64,000 nt of DNA from GCA-2733415 sp964276095 (GCA_964276095.1 CAXYDR010000001.1:992001-1056000); one strand, 5' to 3'; shown: positions 17,040 through 26,112, counted from the first letter of the stretch. Notes: generated by a model not told the origin, from the letters alone. Translations and numbers: made by a program.

Positions 17040-18125
17040 ATGAAAAAAATACATTATTTAATAATCGTACTTATATGCTCAGTAGCATGTATTGTATTAA
17101 GTTGCCAAAATGATGGTACAACAACCACTGACGAGTATACAAACACTTACTTTAAAAGAGAACAATTAAAAAACATTTATGACAATGAAATTATTCCCTT
17201 ACATCAAGAGTTTTCTACAGAAACTCAAACACTGTTAAATAAATCTTTAGATTTTTCAAATGATATAAATGCTGAAAATTTAATTCTACTAAAACAACAG
17301 TGGAAAGTAGCAACTTCAGTTTGGAAAAAATGTGAGTTATATGATATTGGAGCAATTAAAAACTCTTTCATTCATTACACTATCAATAGTTGGCCTGTAA
17401 ATGCAAGTTATATTGAAAATAGTATCGCAACAACAACAATTAATCAAAGCTATATCTCGTCAATTGGTTTTTCTTCAAGAGGAATTGTAGCTATTGAATA
17501 CTTATTATTTAATTCAGATGCAGCAACAACTATTAATAACTTTCAAAACTCAGCTGCTAGACTTGATTATTTAAATGCGTGTATTGCAGTATTGCATACT
17601 AATGCTAGTTCAATTCTCAATCAATGGACCTTAAATCACAATGAATTTGTTACCAATATTCAAGAAGGTATCTCTGGTAGTCAAAATGAAATAATTAACA
17701 ATATGGTATCTTTATTAGAAGAAATTATCATATCAAAACTTAATAATGCCATAAATCAAAATGATATTTCTGAATTTGAAGCACACAGAAGTGATTATTC
17801 ATTAGAGCTAATTAAGAGTAATATTACTGCTATACATCGTTGTTATACGGGAAATTTTAGATTTACTCCAAATAGAATTGGTTTTAAAAAATATTTAACA
17901 GAATTAGGAAATACTGAATTAGCAACTAAAATAGATGAACAATTTAATGCTGTTATTTCAAAAATAGATACAATGAATCCTAGTCTGAATACTAGTATAA
18001 ATAACAATCTAGAAACAGTAAATGAGTTGAAAACTGATATAGAAACACTATTGTTTTTAGTTAAAATTGAAATGTCACAAGCTATAGGTTCAACAATTAC
18101 TTTTAATAGTAATGATGGAGATTAG
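17040..18125 (+). CDS. Second imelysin-like lipoprotein, GxHxxE His replaced by Val
   Basis: Exported lipoprotein of 361 residues with lipobox VLSC (about 19-22). It is helix-rich and aligns in outline with imelysins: an early WKVATSVWKKCELYDIGAI, NSWPVN, and a late AIHRCYTG. The metal motif is degenerate, with GIVAIE at residues 148-153 carrying Val150 where imelysins have His. It may therefore bind metal differently or act as a structural partner of the first imelysin. It starts 4 bases after the di-heme gene and overlaps the hydroxylase gene by 14 bases. Confidence 0.8.
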   Translation: MKKIHYLIIVLICSVACIVLSCQNDGTTTTDEYTNTYFKREQLKNIYDNEIIPLHQEFSTETQTLLNKSLDFSNDINAENLILLKQQWKVATSVWKKCELYDIGAIKNSFIHYTINSWPVNASYIENSIATTTINQSYISSIGFSSRGIVAIEYLLFNSDAATTINNFQNSAARLDYLNACIAVLHTNASSILNQWTLNHNEFVTNIQEGISGSQNEIINNMVSLLEEIIISKLNNAINQNDISEFEAHRSDYSLELIKSNITAIHRCYTGNFRFTPNRIGFKKYLTELGNTELATKIDEQFNAVISKIDTMNPSLNTSINNNLETVNELKTDIETLLFLVKIEMSQAIGSTITFNSNDGD

Positions 18126-19059
18126 TTATTTAAAACAAATACTAAACATTATACTAAAAGGCTTTAAAATGCCTTTTTTATATATTACTGAAGCTGAAGA
18201 TAAAAGGATATACTTGCTGTATCTTTTTACTTCAGTTTTACTAGCTTTATGTATCTATAAACACTCTAAAAGAATACAATCTTTTACAAGTTACTTATTT
18301 AACAAAAAGATTTGGACAAGTAAATCTGCTATAATTGATTACTATTTTATCTTTTTTAATAGTTACATTAAAATTATTTTAATAGCTCCTTTACTAATTT
18401 ATGGATATTACCTAAACTATTATGTAAATGATGGTTTAAATAGCTTGTTTAGTAAATCAACACTACAACTGTCAGTTACTACTATTACGATTTTATATAC
18501 TTTTAGCTTAACAGTATTTGGTGATTTTTCCAGCTATTTAGTGCATTATATCATGCATAAAACTCCTTTCCTTTGGAGATTTCATAAAATACATCATTCC
18601 GCTACAGTTTTAAATCCAATAACACAATATAGAATTCACCCAATAGAATTACTTATCAATAACCTTAGGGGTGTTTTTGTGATTGGTTTGGTAACTGGAA
18701 TATTCAATTATCTATCAGTACATCAAATAGAAAAATGGACTTTTATCGGTGTCAATATCTTTCATTTTCTATTTCTTTTATGGGGATCAAACCTTAGGCA
18801 TTCACATGTGAAGTTTAGCTACGCCTCTATTTTGGAAAACATCTTTATAAGCCCTTTTCAACATCAAATTCACCATAGTAGTAATCCTGAGCATTATGAT
18901 AAAAACATGGGGTCTAAATTTGCTGTTTGGGATTGGTTATTCGGTACGCTAGTAAAATCAAAAGATGTTACAAAAAAATTACGTTTTGGATTAGGAAAAG
19001 AAGATGTTAACTATACTACTTTTTTAAAGAACATAATTAATCCGTTTAAAATTAAGTAA
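18112..19059 (+). CDS. Fatty acid hydroxylase / sterol desaturase family protein
   Basis: Membrane di-iron enzyme of 315 residues with about four to five membrane helices. The His boxes of the family are present: HYIMH (about 145-149), HKIHHS (about 158-163) and HQIHHSSNPEHYD (about 246-258). These ligate two irons and use oxygen to hydroxylate a lipid; the substrate is unknown. It overlaps the end of the second imelysin gene and begins with two consecutive ATGs, of which the first is listed. Its place in the imelysin operon suggests co-regulation with iron supply, but no biochemical link can be read from the sequence. Confidence 0.85.
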   Translation: MMEISYLKQILNIILKGFKMPFLYITEAEDKRIYLLYLFTSVLLALCIYKHSKRIQSFTSYLFNKKIWTSKSAIIDYYFIFFNSYIKIILIAPLLIYGYYLNYYVNDGLNSLFSKSTLQLSVTTITILYTFSLTVFGDFSSYLVHYIMHKTPFLWRFHKIHHSATVLNPITQYRIHPIELLINNLRGVFVIGLVTGIFNYLSVHQIEKWTFIGVNIFHFLFLLWGSNLRHSHVKFSYASILENIFISPFQHQIHHSSNPEHYDKNMGSKFAVWDWLFGTLVKSKDVTKKLRFGLGKEDVNYTTFLKNIINPFKIK

Positions 19060-19066
19060 TCAGTAT

Positions 19067-19195
19067 TTAACAGCCACAGCCGCCATTACCACATGATTTA
19101 TCAGATGGCTTATCTTTTTTTAAAAACTTTATATATAAAAATCGTAAAGAAAGAAACACAGCAGTAGCTACTAGTATATTTTGAATAATTTCCAT
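19067..19195 (-). CDS. FeoB-associated Cys-rich membrane protein
   Basis: A 42-residue protein: one membrane helix (about 4-22), a basic linker (KFLKKDKPSDKS) and a C-terminal Cys cluster SCGNGGCGC with three Cys at 35, 40 and 42. This is the form of the FeoB-associated Cys-rich family, small proteins encoded beside feoB and thought to help ferrous iron transport, possibly replacing FeoC. The ATG at 19195 lies 36 bases downstream of the feoB stop on the same strand. It is easily missed because of its size. Confidence 0.85.
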   Translation of the reverse strand: MEIIQNILVATAVFLSLRFLYIKFLKKDKPSDKSCGNGGCGC

Positions 19196-19231
19196 TTTAA
19201 AATACTTATATCATTTTATATTAAAATGATC

Positions 19232-21199
19232 TTAGTGCAAAATTTGATATGACACTAGAGCTACAAGGTACGCAAAAATTGTCATACCAAACATTTGTAT
19301 CAATGGCCATTTCCATCCGTTAGTCTCTTTTTTAACAATAGCAACAGTACTCATACACTGCATTGCAAAAGCATAAAACAACAATAGTGATATCCCAGTT
19401 GGGAAATCAAAAACAGGTTTCATCGTATCCAAATGCACCTCTTTTTTCATCTTTTCCATTAACGTAGCTTCATCTTCAGAACCGACACTATAAATTGTAG
19501 CTAAAGTTCCAACAAAAACCTCTCTAGCAGCAAATGATGTTATTAAGGCTATACCTATTTTCCAATCATATCCTAATGGCTTGATACTTGGCTCAATGAA
19601 TTTTCCAAACGTTCCTATGTAAGAATGTTCTAATTTATAAGATGCTATTTTTGACTCTATTGCATTTTCATCCAAATGAGCATATTCTGTTTTAACAATA
19701 CTTTCAGCTTGATTAAATTCCTTTCCAGGACCATAAGATGCCAAAACCCATAATAAAATAGATACAGCCAAAATTATTTTCCCTGCCCCATAAACAAACG
19801 CCTTAGTTTTATCTAATACATTATAAAAAACATTTTTAAATAAAGGCATTTTATAATTAGGCATTTCAATTACGAAATATGACTTAGACTTAATTTTTAA
19901 TGTTTTATTTAATATATATGCTGATAATATTGCAGCAGCAAAACCTAAAACATACAAACTCATTAATACCAAAGCATGATTGTTCATACCCAAAAAAGAA
20001 TTCCCTTTAGGTATTACCAAACTTATAATAATTGCATAAACAGGCAACCTAGCAGCACAGGTAGTAAATGGAGTAACTAATATGGTAATTAATCGTTCTT
20101 TCCAATTTTCTATATTTCTAGCAGCCATAATTGCAGGAATAGCACATGCTGTTCCTGATATTAAGGGAACAACACTCTTTCCACTTAATCCGAATTTACG
20201 CATGATTTTATCCATCAAGAAAACAACCCTACTCATGTAACCAGTTTCTTCAAGAATCGAAAGGAATAGAAACAGAAAGGCTATTTGTGGTATAAATATC
20301 ACAATACCTCCTATACCGGGTATAATTCCTTCAGACAATAAACGTGTAAACCCACCTGCCGGTAAATTACCTTTAGTCCAATCACTCAAAAAAGCAAACA
20401 AACTGTCTATTAGCTCCATTGGGTATTCGGACCATATAAATAATGCTTGGAAAATATTAAATAATATGGTGAAAAATATAAGATATCCGAATACTTTATG
20501 TGTAAGTATTTTATCTAGTTTAGCTCTAAAACCTTTAGCTCTATGAACTTCAATTTTATAGTTATTTTCTAGCGCTTTTTTTATAAACTGATACCTTTTA
20601 ACGGTATCCTTATGTTGTTGTTGTTTTTTATTTAAATTTTCATCCTTTAATATACTTGAACCACAAATATCACAAGGAGTTAAGGGAATACTTTTATAAG
20701 CTAATAGTGTTTCCTTTAAATTTGAAATCCCTACATTTTTCTTAGTACTTATTAAAGTAATCTTTGTTTTTAATTCTTTTTCTAAAGCTTCAATATCAAT
20801 TGAAATTCCTTTAGACGACATTATATCTTGCATGTTTATTGCCAAGACAGTTGGCAAGCCTAAATCCTTTACTTGAGTATAAAGTAATAGATTACGCTTT
20901 AAGTTTTCAACATCAGCAATTACAACAACTATATCGGGGTAATTATCATTTTCTTTTTCTGAAAGTACTTTAACTGCAATATTTTCGTCTTCTGAACTTG
21001 CATTTAAACTATAGGTACCTGGTAAATCAATAATTTCAGCAGTAATAGAATCTGAAAGTTTACATTTCCCTGTTTTTTTATCAACAGTAATTCCTGGGTA
21101 ATTTCCTACTTTCTGGTTTAATCCTGTTAATGTATTAAATAAGCTAGTTTTACCGGTATTGGGGTTTCCTAATAAGGCTACCTTTAATAGTTTACTCAT
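19232..21199 (-). CDS. feoB: Ferrous iron transporter FeoB
   Basis: Inner-membrane ferrous iron transporter of 655 residues. The N-terminal G domain shows G1 GNPNTGKTS (11-19), switch I GNYPGITVDKKTG, G3 DLPGTYS and G4 NMQD. A helical spacer domain follows, then a membrane domain with two Gate regions (LSGKSVVPLISGTACAIPAI and the later ITSFAAREVFVGTLATIYSV), each with the conserved Cys or Ala-Arg context. A pair CDICGSS near 177-183 in the spacer could bind metal. The start overlaps the feoA stop by 4 bases. It belongs to an operon from 22449 down to 19067. Confidence 0.96.
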   Translation of the reverse strand: MSKLLKVALLGNPNTGKTSLFNTLTGLNQKVGNYPGITVDKKTGKCKLSDSITAEIIDLPGTYSLNASSEDENIAVKVLSEKENDNYPDIVVVIADVENLKRNLLLYTQVKDLGLPTVLAINMQDIMSSKGISIDIEALEKELKTKITLISTKKNVGISNLKETLLAYKSIPLTPCDICGSSILKDENLNKKQQQHKDTVKRYQFIKKALENNYKIEVHRAKGFRAKLDKILTHKVFGYLIFFTILFNIFQALFIWSEYPMELIDSLFAFLSDWTKGNLPAGGFTRLLSEGIIPGIGGIVIFIPQIAFLFLFLSILEETGYMSRVVFLMDKIMRKFGLSGKSVVPLISGTACAIPAIMAARNIENWKERLITILVTPFTTCAARLPVYAIIISLVIPKGNSFLGMNNHALVLMSLYVLGFAAAILSAYILNKTLKIKSKSYFVIEMPNYKMPLFKNVFYNVLDKTKAFVYGAGKIILAVSILLWVLASYGPGKEFNQAESIVKTEYAHLDENAIESKIASYKLEHSYIGTFGKFIEPSIKPLGYDWKIGIALITSFAAREVFVGTLATIYSVGSEDEATLMEKMKKEVHLDTMKPVFDFPTGISLLLFYAFAMQCMSTVAIVKKETNGWKWPLIQMFGMTIFAYLVALVSYQILH

Positions 21200-21417
21200 A
21201 CTTTTTCTACTAAAATTTGAGAGGCAGTTTCTTTTCTAATAGCTAAAAAAGTTCCGTTAATATTTAAATATAAAGGGTCTTTTAATGGAGCTGACTGAAC
21301 TAACTCTACTGAGTTACCAGCAATACAACCCATTTCAATTAATTTTAAAGGGATTTCATCAACTATAAAACTGGTTATAATTGCTTTGTCTCCTTCTATT
21401 AAATCAGCTATTGTCAT
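21196..21417 (-). CDS. feoA: FeoA domain protein
   Basis: A 73-residue SH3-like cytosolic protein that works with FeoB in ferrous iron uptake. Its features are an early IADLIEGDKAIITSF, the central turn LIEMGCIAGNSVELV (family form L-x-x-MG-x-x-x-G) and a terminal IRKETASQILVEKV. The open frame extends upstream to 21456, but the ATG at 21417 gives the standard FeoA length and the usual MTIADL start, and it lies 4 bases after the preceding gene. The stop overlaps the feoB start by 4 bases. Confidence 0.93.
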   Translation of the reverse strand: MTIADLIEGDKAIITSFIVDEIPLKLIEMGCIAGNSVELVQSAPLKDPLYLNINGTFLAIRKETASQILVEKV

Positions 21418-21421
21418 GCAA

Positions 21422-21910
21422 TTAATTTCTTTTTTTAAATAAGGCCCAAAAAACAAGTAGAATAGATAATGTATATGATAAAGTCATTAACGTACCTGAA
21501 ATGATAACAATATATTTCATCCAAAGGATTCCTTTCCAAAGAAAATATATTCCTCCAAAAGTTGTTACTACAGACACTAAAGGCTCTATCATTAAAAACT
21601 TCTTGAAAGCGATATTGAACTCCACATGATATACTAATAAGGCTACCAAAAAGAAAATTATACTCATTGATAATATATGAGAATGAATTACAGACAACAT
21701 ATGTCGTTCTGTTTTCTTAAACTTCATTTCCTCAGCGTCCTCAACATCTTCATTTCCTAAATAATTTTCTTGTACACCTTCTGAAGAAAAACTTGATGTT
21801 TCTCCAACAAAACTTAATCCTGAAAAGAAACCGATACTTAACACCACTAGAAATGTTCCAACAAGTAGCTTTAATTCTTTAGGCCAATTATGTATAAAAT
21901 TTACCTTCAT
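21422..21910 (-). CDS. Four-helix membrane protein of the Feo operon, function unknown
   Basis: A 162-residue membrane protein with helices at about 13-35, 74-95, 105-127 and 131-155. Between the first two is an exported acidic loop (SSEGVQENYLGNEDVEDAEEMKF). His70, His76, His78 and His95 cluster around the second helix and could ligate b-type heme or iron; this is inference. No named family is recognised. It is encoded between a covalent-flavin protein (sharing one base at 21910) and feoA, so it is a good candidate to pass electrons from the inner membrane to the exported flavin. Confidence 0.7.
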   Translation of the reverse strand: MKVNFIHNWPKELKLLVGTFLVVLSIGFFSGLSFVGETSSFSSEGVQENYLGNEDVEDAEEMKFKKTERHMLSVIHSHILSMSIIFFLVALLVYHVEFNIAFKKFLMIEPLVSVVTTFGGIYFLWKGILWMKYIVIISGTLMTLSYTLSILLVFWALFKKRN

Positions 21911-22449
21911 TAAAAAATATGTTGTTCTTTTAGTATTGTAATAGTTTGCAATAAATTATTCATTGCTATAGTCATTGAATTTGCAGATATTGTTGCTCCA
22001 GAAATGGCATCAACGTTCTGACCGTATTTTAAATTATCATCAGATGATTTACCTATAAATTGTTTTAACCAACGCTTACTTCCTATTTCATTACCGTAAT
22101 CCTCTCTATAAATTAATACTTTGGCTTTACGCACATTTAATTTAGTATCAAAGGTTACCATATAATCAAACTGATCCGTTTTACTAGGTGCTTTTCCAAT
22201 GTAAAAATACCCTACTAACTTTTCATTTTGATGAATTTCAAATAAATTATCTTCTTTTATTTTGGTAGGTAATAATGTATTGACTTCTGAAGTAACAACT
22301 ATCGCCTTAGTTGAAAAATCAGTTATTCCAAAAACTAAAGAGATTTCTTTGTTAACTTTCTTGCTAATTTTTTGTGGTAAACCAAAAGAACCTAACACAA
22401 CAATTAGCATTAAAAAAACGGCTATTTTAAAATATCGAATCATATACAA
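21910..22449 (-). CDS. FMN-binding (covalently flavinylated) exported protein
   Basis: A 179-residue protein with an N-terminal signal/anchor helix (about 5-24) and one FMN-binding domain of the NqrC/RnfG type. The flavinylation motif DAISGATIS is at residues 147-155; by analogy FMN would be attached to Thr153 by an ApbE transferase encoded elsewhere. Such domains shuttle electrons outside the cytoplasmic membrane. Placement at the head of a feoAB operon suggests ferric reduction in the periplasm before FeoB uptake. A TATTTTCG-like -7 element lies at 22461-22468 on this strand. Confidence 0.88.
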   Translation of the reverse strand: MYMIRYFKIAVFLMLIVVLGSFGLPQKISKKVNKEISLVFGITDFSTKAIVVTSEVNTLLPTKIKEDNLFEIHQNEKLVGYFYIGKAPSKTDQFDYMVTFDTKLNVRKAKVLIYREDYGNEIGSKRWLKQFIGKSSDDNLKYGQNVDAISGATISANSMTIAMNNLLQTITILKEQHIF

Positions 22450-22494
22450 TATATCTTACGCGAAAATACCAACTATTTAGATTTAATAAAAATA

Positions 22495-22530
22495 ATAAGC
22501 CAACTAATTTCTAAAAATTAGTTGGCTTAT
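22495..22530 (-). terminator. Rho-independent terminator after the porin gene
   Basis: A perfect 16-bp stem (22495-22510 with 22515-22530) with a 4-base loop, followed on the minus strand by a T-rich stretch. It separates the porin gene from the flavin/Feo operon. Confidence 0.8.
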
Positions 22531-22562
22531 ATAATTGACTAACTACTTAAACTATCCTTGAT

Positions 22563-23738
22563 TTAGAACCAAACTCCTAGACCTAAATTTAATCCTCCAG
22601 TTGCATCATCTACAACCTTAGTATTGATAAACTGGTAATCAGCTTTTACAACTGCTCCTGGTGCAATATGGAATGATAATCCTGTTGTTAAAATGTTTCT
22701 GTCATAAGAATCATTTGCAGTAAAACCATCAACACTTTGATGTGTATTATATTCTGAATAACGAGCAAAAGCGTATAATTTCTTTTCTTTAGCTATTGGT
22801 AATACATTATAAGCTAATTCACCATACCATCCGTTCATTTTAGAACCAAGACTTGAATTTGTAAGTGCATTATATTCTTTTGAACCAGAAATAAATGTTT
22901 GTATGTATTGTGCTCTAGCTCTAAGTTTCTTGTAAGAATATCTAGCATCACCACCAAACATTTTTACCATCACTTTTGCACCACGATCATCTTCGATTTT
23001 ATCCTCTGGTTGAGTATCACCTAAATAAGCTGAAGCTCCTAAACGTAATCCTCTAATTCCGTAATAATCTACTTTACTAGATAAAGTTGGTGAGTTTATC
23101 GTAGACTCAGCTCCTTTTTGACGTCCACCTCTTAAACCATCTTTTCCACCTATATGTCCAATAACATTTGAACCATCCAAAGATGTAGACTTAAATCCGT
23201 TAAATATATATGCTTGATATTTTAAAGATAAATCATCAAATTTACCCGAAACTCCAACCCCTACTTCTCTCCAAGTAGTTGGCACAATACTTTTATCAAC
23301 CCCAGGACGCTCAACTCCGTTAAAGGTTGTTGGCTCATGGTATTCATTTACTAATCCCATTGGCACTAACATTAATCCTCCTCTAAGGTTAATGTTATCC
23401 GTTAAACTATATGATAAAAATGCTTGTTCAACATATAGTTCTTTTACATGCTCCATTTCAATTTCAGTAACAAACTGAACTTTATCATTAAACTTATAAC
23501 CAAATAATATTATCATTCTATGAACATCTAACTTTCCGTTCTTTCCTTGATCTCCGTCTAATTGATTGTAGTCTATTTGACCGTATCCACCGATTGTAAT
23601 TCCTTTCTTAATCGTATTACTTAAAATACGTTGTGCACTGTTTTGTTGTAAAATATCAACTTTCGTTGAATCTTGAGGTGTTTGAGAAAAACCAAAAGCT
23701 GTTAAACATAAAGCTGCTAAAAGAGTAATCTTTTTCAT
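22563..23738 (-). CDS. OprO/OprP-like porin
   Basis: Outer-membrane porin of 391 residues with a signal peptide (about 1-18, ending AFGFSQ). It has TIGGYGQIDYNQ (about 49-60), many aromatic amphipathic strands and a C-terminal strand ending in Phe (GLGVWF), all typical of phosphate-selective-porin-like channels of Bacteroidota. The signature EMEHVKELYVEQAFLSY (about 98-114) followed by LRGGLMLVPMGLVNEYHEPTTF is common to this group. Its own -7 element and terminator make it a separate unit, but its place upstream of the Feo operon suggests it may admit iron species. The true substrate is not known. Confidence 0.85.
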   Translation of the reverse strand: MKKITLLAALCLTAFGFSQTPQDSTKVDILQQNSAQRILSNTIKKGITIGGYGQIDYNQLDGDQGKNGKLDVHRMIILFGYKFNDKVQFVTEIEMEHVKELYVEQAFLSYSLTDNINLRGGLMLVPMGLVNEYHEPTTFNGVERPGVDKSIVPTTWREVGVGVSGKFDDLSLKYQAYIFNGFKSTSLDGSNVIGHIGGKDGLRGGRQKGAESTINSPTLSSKVDYYGIRGLRLGASAYLGDTQPEDKIEDDRGAKVMVKMFGGDARYSYKKLRARAQYIQTFISGSKEYNALTNSSLGSKMNGWYGELAYNVLPIAKEKKLYAFARYSEYNTHQSVDGFTANDSYDRNILTTGLSFHIAPGAVVKADYQFINTKVVDDATGGLNLGLGVWF

Positions 23739-23781
23739 CTTATTCTTATTTAGATTAATTATTGATTGTTAAATTCGGGTG

Positions 23782-23789
23782 CAAATATA
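23782..23789 (-). promoter_or_regulatory. -7 element TATATTTG of the porin promoter
   Basis: TATATTTG on the minus strand matches the Bacteroidota -7 form and lies 43 bases upstream of the porin ATG. A TTTG at about 23805-23808 could serve as a closely spaced -33 element. Confidence 0.5.
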
Positions 23790-23862
23790 CACTCTCTTTT
23801 TAAACAAAAAAAGCTTATTTTTAATTAATTTAAATAAGAATTATAAATGTCTGATAATAAGA

Positions 23863-24729
23863 TTAATGGTACAAATTAAAAATATCAGAAGCTTTATTAT
23901 AAGATGCTTCAAATGCCATAGGACTCACATTAGTATTTGCTTTTTCGGCTGTAAAATATGACAACATTTTTTCTGTTGGCATATTACCAGTAAGATCATC
24001 TTTCGCCATAGGACATCCTCCAAAACCTTGAATAGCTCCATCATAACGAATACAACCTGCTTTATAAGCAGCATCAATTTTTTCATGCCATGAAGTAGGA
24101 GTTGTATGTAAATGGGCTCCAAACTCAATATTCTTGTATTGCGGAATTAAATTAGAGAATATATAACTAATATCTTCTGGTGTAGAAGAACCAATAGTAT
24201 CTGAAAGTGATAATATTTTAACTCCCATATTTGAAAGTTTTTCAGTCCACTCCCCTACTATTTCAACATTCCAAGGATCACCATAAGGGTTACCAAACCC
24301 CATAGATAAATAAGCAACTACCTCTTTATCAGTTTTATTTGCGATGTCTAGTATCTCTTTTAAACTCTCAATAGATTGCGCAATGGTTTTATGTGTATTA
24401 CGCATTTGAAAATTTTCAGATATTGAAAAAGGATACCCTAAATATTGAATTGGTTTATGTTCTGAAGCTGCTTGAGCTCCACGAACATTTGCAACAATAG
24501 CTAATAACTTAGTTTTTGTTTGTGATAAATCCAATCCTGCTAAAACCTCAGCAGTATCTACCATTTGTGGTATTGCTTTTGGAGAAACAAAACTTCCGAA
24601 GTCTAAAGAATCAAACCCACAATTTAATAACGATTGTAGATACTTTATTTTCTTTTCCGTAGGAATAAACATCTTAATCCCTTGCATTGCATCACGAGGG
24701 CATTCAATAATTTTTATGTCTTTATCCAT
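23863..24729 (-). CDS. Hydroxymethylglutaryl-CoA lyase
   Basis: TIM-barrel lyase of the HMGL-like family that splits HMG-CoA to acetyl-CoA and acetoacetate, a step of leucine breakdown. Visible motifs are ECPRDAMQG near the N-terminus (catalytic Arg and Asp), FGSFVSPKAIPQM, LSDTIGSS, GAHLHTT (metal-binding His pair) and GFGGCPMAKD, which contains the family's catalytic loop Cys. The ATG at 24729 gives the normal 288 residues. An in-frame start at 24786 would add 19 residues lying inside a perfect hairpin (24735-24777) and is rejected. The gene stands alone. Confidence 0.88.
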   Translation of the reverse strand: MDKDIKIIECPRDAMQGIKMFIPTEKKIKYLQSLLNCGFDSLDFGSFVSPKAIPQMVDTAEVLAGLDLSQTKTKLLAIVANVRGAQAASEHKPIQYLGYPFSISENFQMRNTHKTIAQSIESLKEILDIANKTDKEVVAYLSMGFGNPYGDPWNVEIVGEWTEKLSNMGVKILSLSDTIGSSTPEDISYIFSNLIPQYKNIEFGAHLHTTPTSWHEKIDAAYKAGCIRYDGAIQGFGGCPMAKDDLTGNMPTEKMLSYFTAEKANTNVSPMAFEASYNKASDIFNLYH

Positions 24730-24734
24730 TGGAT

Positions 24735-24777
24735 TTGAAAGTTTGTGTAAAAATATGATTTTTACACAAACTTTCAA
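24735..24777 (-). promoter_or_regulatory. Perfect 20-bp inverted repeat in the HMG-CoA lyase leader
   Basis: Arms 24735-24754 and 24758-24777 are perfectly complementary with a 3-base loop. The structure starts 5 bases upstream of the ATG at 24729, so in RNA it would occlude the ribosome binding site, and in DNA it would be an ideal dimer operator. There is no T run after it, so it is unlikely to be a terminator for the gene upstream. Confidence 0.7.
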
Positions 24778-24882
24778 TAAAATCATTAGATAGAATTATA
24801 AACTACATTCAATCTTTTAAAACTAGGAACTATTACAAAGTTGAAATTATTGACTGCAAAATGTTTTTACTTCTAAGTTTTA

Positions 24883-26049
24883 CTAAACTGCTTCTTTAAA
24901 AACATTAAGATATAAATTACATATCTTTCTCATTGGAAATGTTGTTGCAGCTTTATAATTTATTTTCCCTAACTCTATTCGATATAAATCATTTAAAACT
25001 ATTTTTTGAATTGCCATTGCTAAGCTTTCCACATCTGTAGCGTTAAAAAACTCACCTCTATAATCTTCTTCAGTAATAAGTTCTTTTAAATCTCCTATGT
25101 TTGGTAATACTACAGCCTTACCGTAACTTCCTGCTTGATGTAAAACCCCAGAACTACCTGTTGTTGATGTATAAGGAAATACTACTACACAACTATCTTT
25201 AAATAGTTTTGCTACTTTTTCTTCTGCTACATAACCTGTAAAAGTTAACCCACTTAAATTCTTATATTTATCTTTAACTGATTGAAGGTAATTAGGAGTA
25301 TTAGGATTATTAGTCCCAGCAACAACAATTTCCAAAACTTCTCCAGTTCGTTGACGAACACGTTTTACAGCTTCTATTAAAATTTCAACTTTCTTATAGG
25401 TACCGAATTTTCCAAAAGCCATTATTTTTTTGGCTCCTTTTGGTATTTTATATTTTGGCGCATCTGGTATTTCAAATGTTCCGTGAGGTATAACAACTAC
25501 ATTTTTTGCTTTGTATTTTCTTTCTAATATACGTTTATATTTAGGTATTGTTACTGCAACTGTATTTGCACCTAGTATCAGTTTTGTAAGTATATATCCT
25601 ATTGTATTATAAACAAAAGTTGAAATTCTATTTTTAGCAAAACCTGCTTTTTTCAGATCTACTGTTTCTAAAATATTATGAACTAGAACTGTTGTCTTAA
25701 TTCCTAAATAGCGTATATATATTGGGAGTACTAGACCTAAAGCAGCAGCTATTTTTTTATCTCCAAATTTCATAAATTGTAAATTAAACAATACTTGATC
25801 AGGTTTTATGTTTTTTATAGCATTTGATATTGAGAAAAAATTATTATAACTATTAAAACTCCAACATTCAACTACAGTTACCTTTTCTGAATATGGAAAA
25901 TCTAACGTTTTTTGTGCTATAGTTTTGTCCGTAAATAAATAAATTTCTTCGATAGCTTCATTTTTCACAAAGTTTTTTACTAGATGATATGCGTATTCAT
26001 TTAATGTTACTTTACTTGGAGGAAAAGCTGTTACGATACCTAATTTCAT
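24883..26049 (-). CDS. Family 4 glycosyltransferase
   Basis: GT-B fold glycosyltransferase of 388 residues that acts at the cytoplasmic face of the membrane. The N-terminal domain starts MKLGIVTAFPPSKVTLNEYAYHL. The C-terminal domain (about 205-370) contains MAFGKFGTYKKVEILIEAV and VVVFPYTSTTGSSGVLHQAGSYGKAV, a donor-binding region in which the usual EX7E glutamates are not obvious. Sugar donor and acceptor are unknown. It is the last gene of a minus-strand glycan module with a glycoside hydrolase, a lipoprotein and a large GT-C-like protein. A GACGAATGG site lies 64 bases upstream of its start. Confidence 0.88.
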   Translation of the reverse strand: MKLGIVTAFPPSKVTLNEYAYHLVKNFVKNEAIEEIYLFTDKTIAQKTLDFPYSEKVTVVECWSFNSYNNFFSISNAIKNIKPDQVLFNLQFMKFGDKKIAAALGLVLPIYIRYLGIKTTVLVHNILETVDLKKAGFAKNRISTFVYNTIGYILTKLILGANTVAVTIPKYKRILERKYKAKNVVVIPHGTFEIPDAPKYKIPKGAKKIMAFGKFGTYKKVEILIEAVKRVRQRTGEVLEIVVAGTNNPNTPNYLQSVKDKYKNLSGLTFTGYVAEEKVAKLFKDSCVVVFPYTSTTGSSGVLHQAGSYGKAVVLPNIGDLKELITEEDYRGEFFNATDVESLAMAIQKIVLNDLYRIELGKINYKAATTFPMRKICNLYLNVFKEAV

Positions 26050-26112
26050 AATAATAATTTTTAAGTTATACTTAAATTTATCATATAAAAGATCGTAAGG
26101 ATCATAGATTTC

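Noticed and set aside
24730..24786. N-terminal extension of HMG-CoA lyase
   Set aside because: The added residues are encoded by a perfect inverted repeat and do not fit the family's N-terminus.
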